From: KACC-23026 sp963829575
Lineage (GTDB): Bacteria > Bacillota > Bacilli > Bacillales > Sporolactobacillaceae
Length of the DNA stretch: 64,000 bases
Direction of reading: 5' to 3'
Assembly (NCBI GenBank): GCA_963829575.1
Contig: CAWHJF010000013.1
Location: 434,001 to 498,000 of the forward strand
The notes below the pieces were generated by a model that saw only the letters and a program-made list of their open reading frames with translations, was not told the DNA's origin and did not search any database. Shown here in pieces: positions 58,690 to 64,000 of the stretch; the first letter of the stretch is position 1; every line of letters begins with the position of its first letter. The translations under genes were made by a program, and so were the position numbers.

Positions 58690-58757
58690 AGAGAGGCTCG
58701 CGCACACAAAAGGGCAAAAAGAAGTGAGGGAGTGTGCGCAAGGCCATCCGCCCACAC
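58690..58757. repeat. Single diverged copy of the CGCACAC hairpin repeat
   Basis: GAGGCTCGCGCACACAA ... GGGAGTGTGCGCAAGG ... CGCCCACACTTG carries the same hairpin core and A-rich linker (AAAAGGGCAAAAAGA) as the tandem repeat at 28978-29393. It again lies between convergent genes. Confidence 0.7.
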
Positions 58758-58794
58758 TTGCTCTCAACCCCTACATACCAATCTGAAAAAGAAC

Positions 58795-59051
58795 GGCGGG
58801 GCGATTGTAGTGACGAGTTCCATTAACGGGGATCGGCAATTTTCGATTATAGAAGTCCGCTTATAGCACATCTAAAGCTGGCCAGGTTGCTTTTGTTAAT
58901 ATGGCAGTACTTGGAGCTTGCCCAGTATAAGATTCGAGTCAATGCGAACTGCCCAGGGACCACTGAAACCCCAAAAGCGCAACACCCACTTTCCCATGGT
59001 CCGGGCAAGCCAGAGCAAGTCGCTGATCTCGTGTGTGTCTTAGCAACGTAA
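58795..59051 (+). pseudogene. Short-chain dehydrogenase/reductase (SDR) pseudogene, C-terminal half
   Basis: Three successive frames spell the C-terminal half of an SDR enzyme. GGAIVVTSSING (frame of 58795), then the catalytic YSTSK-AGQVAFVNMAVL (frame of 58862), then KIRVNANCPGTTET and GPGKPEQVADLVCVLAT up to the stop TAA at 59049 (frame of 58929). At least two frameshifts, a stop after the first block, and absence of the N-terminal NAD-binding half make it non-functional. It lacks its own ribosome site. The downstream terminator at 59071-59118 follows closely. Confidence 0.85.
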
Positions 59052-59070
59052 CCCTCAAGTCCTATTCCTT

Positions 59071-59118
59071 AAAAAGGGAGGCCGACCTCAATGTTCGAAC
59101 ATTGAGGTCGGCCTCTTC
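59071..59118. terminator. Terminator between the SDR remnant and sdpI
   Basis: A perfect 16-bp stem GAGGCCGACCTCAATG / CATTGAGGTCGGCCTC with loop TTCGAA. The minus strand has CCCTTTTT after the stem, so it closes sdpI. Confidence 0.92.
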
Positions 59119-59123
59119 TAGCT

Positions 59124-59780
59124 TTAACTTGATTTATTTTTAAAAACCAAATAGGAGTACACATAAATCCAGATTATGCCAACAATGAGCGGGATCAGAA
59201 GGAAATAAAATCGATAGGCAGTTGGAAAGAGAAGTCCGATCAACGTGATCACACCAATCCCCACCAATATTTTCCCACCAAATCGGTTGGTTCTTTGCCA
59301 AACGTATTCATCGGCCAAAGCCCATGGTGTTCGCACGCCCATAAAATAATTTTGGCGTACACGTGTCGTGTAGTTACCGAGAACGATAAATAAGATTCCG
59401 ATCATTGACGGAAGGATTGAAACGACCGAAAAGCTATTAGGGCTTGAAGGCGGATGAACCGCACTCCATAGAATCCAAACTTGCAAAGCCGTAAAGAACA
59501 GATGAATGAGATAACGCATTAGTTGATACGTTCCACTAAACTTATCGTAATTGGCCTTTTTTGGGTCCCATTTTGGAATAAATAGAAACAGAAAGAACAG
59601 CACCAAATTAATCAACGGTTCAAAAATGACAGCATAAGCTCGGGGCATGGTCGCGTCTGCCTGACCGGAAATCCCCCAATGGCTTGGAACTTGATGTGGC
59701 AAAGCCTGCCAAAACAAAAGACCAGGCAAGAAGCCGATTAACACAATTATTAAAAGTAACCCATTTTTCTTAAACCACAT
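59124..59780 (-). CDS. sdpI: SdpI-family immunity/membrane protein
   Basis: A 218-residue membrane protein with about six helices. LPHQVPSHWGISGQADATMPRAYAVIFEPLINL (about residues 29-61) and NYFMGVRTPWALADEYVWQRTNRFGGK (about 145-172) are hallmarks of SdpI. In B. subtilis SdpI protects against the SDP toxin and senses it to relieve SdpR repression. ATG 59780, with GGGGAG eight bases upstream, is preferred; an in-frame GTG at 59789 overlaps the upstream stop. No sdpC toxin gene is in the window, so this may be immunity against other strains' toxins. Confidence 0.9.
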   Translation of the reverse strand: MWFKKNGLLLIIVLIGFLPGLLFWQALPHQVPSHWGISGQADATMPRAYAVIFEPLINLVLFFLFLFIPKWDPKKANYDKFSGTYQLMRYLIHLFFTALQVWILWSAVHPPSSPNSFSVVSILPSMIGILFIVLGNYTTRVRQNYFMGVRTPWALADEYVWQRTNRFGGKILVGIGVITLIGLLFPTAYRFYFLLIPLIVGIIWIYVYSYLVFKNKSS

Positions 59781-59785
59781 GCGCC

Positions 59786-60043
59786 TCACTCCCCTTTAAA
59801 CTGTAAGAGCCAACCAATGATGTCTTGAAAGACAGTCGTGTTCAGTGAATAGTAAATGAATTGACCTTTTCGTTCATCCAAGACAAGGTTTGCTTGTTTT
59901 AAAATGTTGAGATGATGAGAGATACTGGGCTTTGACATCTCAAACTGATCGGCAATTTCACCAGCGGTTAGGTTGCCATTTGTTAAAAGTTGAAGGATTT
60001 TCCGCCGCGTTGGATCGCCCATTGCTTTAAATGTGTCGTTCAA
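59786..60043 (-). CDS. sdpR: ArsR-family repressor SdpR
   Basis: An 85-residue winged-helix repressor: FKAMGDPTRRKILQLLTNGNLTAGEIADQFEMSKPSISHHLNIL is the ArsR-type HTH core, followed by LVLDERKGQFIYYSLNTTVFQDIIGWLL, close to B. subtilis SdpR. It autorepresses the sdpRI operon until SdpI sequesters it. TTG 60043 gives the family's usual N-terminus (MNDTFKAM) with AGAGGTGA upstream; GTG 60052 is the alternative. It is co-transcribed with sdpI; the genes are separated by five bases. Confidence 0.9.
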   Translation of the reverse strand: MNDTFKAMGDPTRRKILQLLTNGNLTAGEIADQFEMSKPSISHHLNILKQANLVLDERKGQFIYYSLNTTVFQDIIGWLLQFKGE

Positions 60044-60155
60044 ACGGTTCACCTCTTATTCCTAAGCGATTAGTAAGCCAAGACTTTTATTAATTAGATA
60101 TTTAGATAAACCTCTAATTAAAATTAACCTCTTTGAAGTGAAATGTCAAGAAAAA

Positions 60156-60211
60156 AGGGTCAGACCCCTCAAAACACCAATTGGGTGTTTTGAGAAGGTC
60201 AGACCCTTCCT
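60156..60211 (-). terminator. Nested terminator of menA
   Basis: GGGTCAGACC-cctc-AAAACACC / GGTGTTTTGAGA-AGGTCAGACCC forms a long nested stem; on the minus strand it ends in TTTTTT. It contains two GGTCAGACC cores (60158-60166 and 60197-60205). Confidence 0.92.
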
Positions 60212-60221
60212 GAGTCGGTCT

Positions 60222-61151
60222 CTAGGAGACGATATGATCGATTATAAGTCCAACGGTGAGTAGGATTCCAAACAAGGTGTGCATTTGAGCAGTTGCTTGC
60301 ATCGCAGGCATCATTTGGATCGATTTGGTCTTGCCTTTAAAAAGCTTCGTCGCTTGGAATGCTTTTGGCAAACTGATGAAAACGACGAGCATCCAGAAAG
60401 ATTCGACATGGAAGACCATAAGGGCCACAATCCAAAGGTAGGAAAAAGCAAACATGCCGCCAAGAAAACGAATGGCTTTATGACGTCCTAACAAAATCGC
60501 GAGTGTGTGTCGGCCTTTTTCTTTGTCGCCGTCCAAGTCACGGATGTTATTCGCCATTAGAATGCCACCGCATGTGAAGGCGATCGGTACGGAAATTAAG
60601 AAACTCGGTAGTGTCACGGTATCGGTTTGAATAAAAAAGGAAATTAAGACGAGAATGAGTCCCATAAATGTACCGGCAACGAGCTCTCCAAAAGGCGTGT
60701 AGGCGATTGGATATGGCCCACCCGTATAAAAATAACCGGCGAGCATACACACGGTTCCGATGGCGGCGAGCCACCAACTTGTTTCCATACAAATGTAAAC
60801 ACCAATTAAGGTCGCTGCGAGACAAAAGGAAACCGCCAATCTTAATACCGTTTCTGGTTTGACGCCATCTCTTACAATTGTTCCACCAATGCCGATCGAA
60901 TGTTCGTCATCTAATCCGCGTTTGAAATCAAAATACTCGTTAAACATATTAGTAGCAGATTGGATTAAGAGTGAGGCGATGGTCATTGCAATGAACAGGC
61001 CGAGATGGAATTTTCCATACGATAGGGCTAACGCTGTTCCTAGAATAACAGGTGTGAATGAGGCCGTCAGCGTGTGAGGTCTGAGAAGCTTCCACCAAAT
61101 TCTCCACCCTGAGTTTTTCTCAACAGGGGGTTGTTTATTTATTACGTCCAT
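60222..61151 (-). CDS. menA: 1,4-dihydroxy-2-naphthoate polyprenyltransferase (MenA)
   Basis: A 309-residue UbiA-family membrane enzyme that joins the polyprenyl chain to 1,4-dihydroxy-2-naphthoate, giving demethylmenaquinone. The first Asp-rich motif is NMFNEYFDFKRGLD (about residues 68-81) and the second NNIRDLDGDKEKGRHT (about 200-215); both bind Mg-diphosphate. AAGGGTGA six bases before ATG 61151 sets the start. It is divergent from menF-menD, which make the same quinone's head group. Confidence 0.95.
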   Translation of the reverse strand: MDVINKQPPVEKNSGWRIWWKLLRPHTLTASFTPVILGTALALSYGKFHLGLFIAMTIASLLIQSATNMFNEYFDFKRGLDDEHSIGIGGTIVRDGVKPETVLRLAVSFCLAATLIGVYICMETSWWLAAIGTVCMLAGYFYTGGPYPIAYTPFGELVAGTFMGLILVLISFFIQTDTVTLPSFLISVPIAFTCGGILMANNIRDLDGDKEKGRHTLAILLGRHKAIRFLGGMFAFSYLWIVALMVFHVESFWMLVVFISLPKAFQATKLFKGKTKSIQMMPAMQATAQMHTLFGILLTVGLIIDHIVS

Positions 61152-61518
61152 TAAGGGTTCACCCTTTTAAAATAATATAGTAAAAAATGCTTTAAAAGAC
61201 ACTTTCAAGTTTATGAGAATAGGGGGAGACTGTCAACTCACTAGACTAAGAAAAATTCACACTAAAAAATGGATGTCTTACCTGATTATTAGAAGAGTGG
61301 AAAGAGGATCACATTCAGTAAAATTGACACTTAAAAACAATGAGGTGTATCCTAAAAAGATAAGAAACCATAAAGATTCGCAGGTAAGAATTAAGTAATT
61401 TTCCATTAAAAATAAAGAGTGTCATTTCCATTTGTGTGGAAACCTATTTTTTTAAAGGTGTAGGTTAGGGATTATGTAAGGCGTTCTAATGAATGAACGT
61501 GTGTCAGGAGGAAGTCAA
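61152..61518. promoter_or_regulatory. Divergent menA / menF promoter region
   Basis: The 367-bp gap should hold both promoters. A short hairpin TTTCCA-tttgt-GTGGAAA is at 61424-61442. A plus-strand ORF at 61213-61398 lacks a ribosome site and is not called. No riboswitch was recognised. Confidence 0.4.
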
Positions 61519-62922
61519 GTGATCAGTGTGAATCAGCTCACACTACGTGGTTCTATAGATGAAGGGATTAAGTTGTCGAAAGAAAAAGGAATCCCACAAT
61601 TCGTTTCGCACGTAGAAGAGGTACATCCCATCGATCCAATCGTATTCTTTGAAAACGGAGAGACTCAGTTCTCTGGTGAACGATGTTTTTGGGAAAGCCC
61701 AGATCAGCTCACAGTTGTGGGTATGGGGGCAGCCTTTACAATAGAAGGAAGCGGCATGGAACGGATTCAAACCGTAAATGCAAAGTGGGAAGCTTTTAAA
61801 GAACAGGTGATTTGCCATCCTGTTGAAAAAGGGACAGGCCCTATCTTAATTGGCGGTCTATCCTTTGATCCGCAGCCCCCTGGGGATTCAGTATGGAAGA
61901 CCTTTCCGCAGGCTGGTTTTGTGGTCCCTCTTTTTGTTTTGACGATCTACAAAAATCGAACGTTTCTTACCATAAATAGATGGGTGACGAAAGAAAGCGA
62001 TGGCCAGGCCCTCATTGAAGAGATCCAGGCTCACGTGCAGGCCTTATTAAAGAACAAAAGGCGAGAGCATCGTCGTGGACATGCCATTCGCTCGATTCAA
62101 GACCTTCAGAAGGACCAATGGTTTACTAATATTGATAAAATCACAAACGCGATTCGGGAAGGCGAACTCGAAAAAGTCGTCTTATCTCGAGAGGTCCTTG
62201 TTAAGGCAGATGCTCCGTTTAAAATATCGAGTATTCTTTGGCATCTTTCAAAACAACAAACGAACAGTTACATTTTTGCAATGGAACAAGAGGAAGCCTG
62301 TTTCCTGGGTGCCACGCCTGAACGGTTAATCGAGCGCAAAGACGACCGCTTCAGAACGGGAGCTGTTGCTGGAACGATCGGAAGAGGGCAAACTCCTAAA
62401 GAAGACCAGGAAAAAGGCGAAGTGCTTCTTTACAGCCACAAAAACAGAGAAGAGCATCAATACGTCGTGAACATGATTCTTCACGCGATGCGCGACTTGT
62501 GCAACAAACTTGAGAGCCCAGATCGCCCTGAACTTTTAAAAGTAAAGGATGTTCAGCATTTATTCACCCCTATTTCAGGAATAGCGAAAGAGGGGGTCAC
62601 CCTTTTAGATGTTGTGGAACGACTCCACCCTACCCCAGCTCTAGGGGGAATGCCAAGAGATAAAGCACTCACCTGGATTCGTAAACTTGAGACGCATCCG
62701 CGTGGCTGGTATGCCGCGCCTATTGGATGGATGGATCAAAACGGGCAGGGAGAGTTCGCCGTCGCCATCCGGTCTGGATTGGTTCAGGGCGATGAAGCCC
62801 ATTTGTATGCGGGATGCGGCGTGGTGGAAGCTTCTAATGCGATCGAAGAGTTTGAAGAAACACATTTAAAATTAAGACCGATGCTTCGTGCCTTAGAGGG
62901 GAGGGAATCCGATGACGTATAA
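61519..62922 (+). CDS. menF: Isochorismate synthase (MenF)
   Basis: A 467-residue chorismate-using enzyme that makes isochorismate, the first committed step toward menaquinone. The C-terminal catalytic half carries LEKVVLSREVLVKA, FLGATPERLIER, GAVAGTIGRG, the conserved HPTPALGGMPRDKAL and GWYAAPIGW with the Mg-binding Glu in the following EFAVAIRSG region. GTG 61519 is chosen because AGGAGG is then six bases away; the ATG at 61489 lies upstream of that ribosome site and would add ten residues. It overlaps menD by 11 bp. Confidence 0.93.
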   Translation: MISVNQLTLRGSIDEGIKLSKEKGIPQFVSHVEEVHPIDPIVFFENGETQFSGERCFWESPDQLTVVGMGAAFTIEGSGMERIQTVNAKWEAFKEQVICHPVEKGTGPILIGGLSFDPQPPGDSVWKTFPQAGFVVPLFVLTIYKNRTFLTINRWVTKESDGQALIEEIQAHVQALLKNKRREHRRGHAIRSIQDLQKDQWFTNIDKITNAIREGELEKVVLSREVLVKADAPFKISSILWHLSKQQTNSYIFAMEQEEACFLGATPERLIERKDDRFRTGAVAGTIGRGQTPKEDQEKGEVLLYSHKNREEHQYVVNMILHAMRDLCNKLESPDRPELLKVKDVQHLFTPISGIAKEGVTLLDVVERLHPTPALGGMPRDKALTWIRKLETHPRGWYAAPIGWMDQNGQGEFAVAIRSGLVQGDEAHLYAGCGVVEASNAIEEFEETHLKLRPMLRALEGRESDDV

Positions 62923-64000
62923 TCATGTGTTAACCGGATTTCTTGCGCCATTTATTAATCAGTTGGTTCATTCAGGTGTCCGACATGTTGTCATTAGTCC
63001 GGGATCCAGGAGTACACCACTGACCGTTTTGTTTCGAGAACATCCAGATATTACAGTATGGATGAATGTCGATGAACGTTCGGCGGGCTTTTTCGCGCTT
63101 GGACTTGCCAAGGGAAAACAGGAACCTGTGGCATTAGTCTGTTCATCCGGTACTGCGGGTGCGAATTATTTTCCAGCGATTATCGAGGCTAAGTACAGCG
63201 AAGTGCCATTAATTGTGTTGACTGCCGATCGACCTCACGAACTGCGCGAAGTCGGTGCACCTCAGGCCATTAATCAGGTCATGTTATTCGGGACACATGT
63301 TAAAGAGTTTGTGGATTTGCCCTTGCCGGAGTCTAATCCAGGGATTCAACGCTTCATGGCTGGACAAGCTGCTGCAAGTGTCCGGCACGCAACCGAAGCT
63401 CCAAAGGGGCCAGTTCATTTAAATGTGCCACTTCGTGAACCGCTTATGCCAAGTGTGGATAGGCGGATCTCTTGGGATCACTTACCAGTTATTCAAACGC
63501 ATCCTTTAGGGGAGTATGAAACAGGTGTGCTCGACACCGTGATTCAGACGTTAGCCAAGCTAGAACGTCCACTCATCGTTGTAGGACCGAATGAAGATCC
63601 AGCACTTGGGGAAGTCATTGCGACATTAGCCGACGTCTTCAAAGTGCCGGTTCTTGCCGATCCCCTTTCCCAATTAAGAGCAGGTCGGCATTCCAAGGCT
63701 TGGGTGATAGACGGTTACGATGCTTTTCTTAGAGAAGAATGTTTTAAAAATCGGTATATCCCAGACGGCGTGATTCGCTTTGGGCCGATGCCAGTGTCCA
63801 AACCACTTTTAAAATATATAGAGGGCTCTAGACTTTCTACTTATGTTGTTATAAGTGAAGGTGGGAGGCGCAGTGACCCGACCCATCAGGTGACCGATTG
63901 GATCAAGGCACGTCCGGTTCCTTTTATAAAGAAACTCGTTGACACGCTCAAATCAAAACCACTTCAAGTCAACCCAAGCTGGACAGAAGGTTGGTTAAAG
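62912..64000 (+). CDS. menD: SEPHCHC synthase (MenD), 5' part (gene runs out of window)
   Basis: The first 363 codons of a thiamine-diphosphate enzyme that adds 2-oxoglutarate to isochorismate. ATG 62912 overlaps the end of menF (ATGACGTATAA), with GGGAGGGAA upstream. VVISPGSRSTPL at residues 26-37 binds the substrate, Glu55 in MNVDERSAGFFALG is the ThDP-activating Glu, and LVCSSGTAGANYFPAIIEA and VLTADRPHELREVGAPQAINQ follow. The frame is open to the last base. Co-transcription with menF is clear; the 3' half is outside the window. Confidence 0.96.
   Translation, partial: MTYNHVLTGFLAPFINQLVHSGVRHVVISPGSRSTPLTVLFREHPDITVWMNVDERSAGFFALGLAKGKQEPVALVCSSGTAGANYFPAIIEAKYSEVPLIVLTADRPHELREVGAPQAINQVMLFGTHVKEFVDLPLPESNPGIQRFMAGQAAASVRHATEAPKGPVHLNVPLREPLMPSVDRRISWDHLPVIQTHPLGEYETGVLDTVIQTLAKLERPLIVVGPNEDPALGEVIATLADVFKVPVLADPLSQLRAGRHSKAWVIDGYDAFLREECFKNRYIPDGVIRFGPMPVSKPLLKYIEGSRLSTYVVISEGGRRSDPTHQVTDWIKARPVPFIKKLVDTLKSKPLQVNPSWTEGWLK

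Noticed and set aside
61213..61398. 61-codon ORF between menA and menF
   Set aside because: No ribosome site, basic low-quality composition, and it lies in a divergent promoter region.

Overview
The window is chromosomal DNA of a low-to-moderate G+C, endospore-forming Bacillales bacterium. It carries the yhaL-prsA / yhaH / hit / ecsAB / yhfA / hemEHY / yhfI / yhfN neighbourhood known from Bacillus subtilis, the spore-associated families YhaL and DUF1657, a 3D-domain wall protein, a T-box leader, an FMN riboswitch and menaquinone genes. Gene content (an rpiA, no ecsC after ecsB, family-specific repeats) differs from the B. subtilis group. A lineage such as Sporolactobacillaceae is possible but unproven.

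Layout. 1-2600: end of a MerR regulator, an MFS drug-efflux gene, a CBS-pair protein and yhaL. 2600-9800: prsA, small membrane proteins, a YpmS-like protein, a DUF3267 protein, yhaH, hit and ecsAB. 9900-18100: a ferritin-like protein, the YhfA-like permease, a single tRNA-Gln(UUG), the haem operon hemE-hemH-hemY with yhfI, and coaA. 18200-20000: a LysE exporter and a YebC-family protein. 20100-28100: a catabolic block (Gfo/Idh/MocA oxidoreductase, Nudix, GNAT, LacI regulator, lipoprotein binding protein, two sugar permeases, ThuA-like protein). 28300-33400: accessory genes and an eight-copy 52-bp tandem repeat. 33550-35100: a T-box leader with a glutamine (CAA) specifier in front of an MFS exporter, then a broken alpha/beta-hydrolase remnant carrying duplicated 114-bp repeats. 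35700-44960: HAD hydrolase, DUF4395, thiolase, zinc-ribbon, XRE-cupin / azlCD, yhfN, rpiA and small proteins. 45200-53900: LacI regulator, five-gene Opp/Dpp-type ABC importer and nagZ. 54100-64000: a small membrane ORF, 3D-domain protein, ykhA, FMN-riboswitch-ribU, an FAD-linked D-2-hydroxyacid dehydrogenase, an SDR pseudogene, sdpRI, and divergent menA / menF-menD; menD runs off the end.

How the genes work together. hemEHY make haem from uroporphyrinogen, and menF, menD and menA make menaquinone, so together they supply the respiratory chain. The two LacI-linked ABC systems look like substrate-specific catabolic operons. Several operator-like sites in and around them, and before the FAD dehydrogenase and thiolase genes, fit the CcpA cre consensus fully or with one mismatch. 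The nagZ system probably imports wall- or chitin-derived oligosaccharides or muropeptides. The most unusual element is the Gln-specific T-box in front of a drug-exporter-type MFS gene. The specifier codon CAA and the TGGC bulge both match the tRNA-Gln encoded in this same window (anticodon TTG, discriminator G).

Intergenic DNA is rich in structured repeats: nested terminators built on a GGGTCAGACCC core, a GTGTGCG...CGCACAC family found only in convergent gaps, a 51-bp tandem repeat, a GC-rich hairpin repeat, and twin hairpins.
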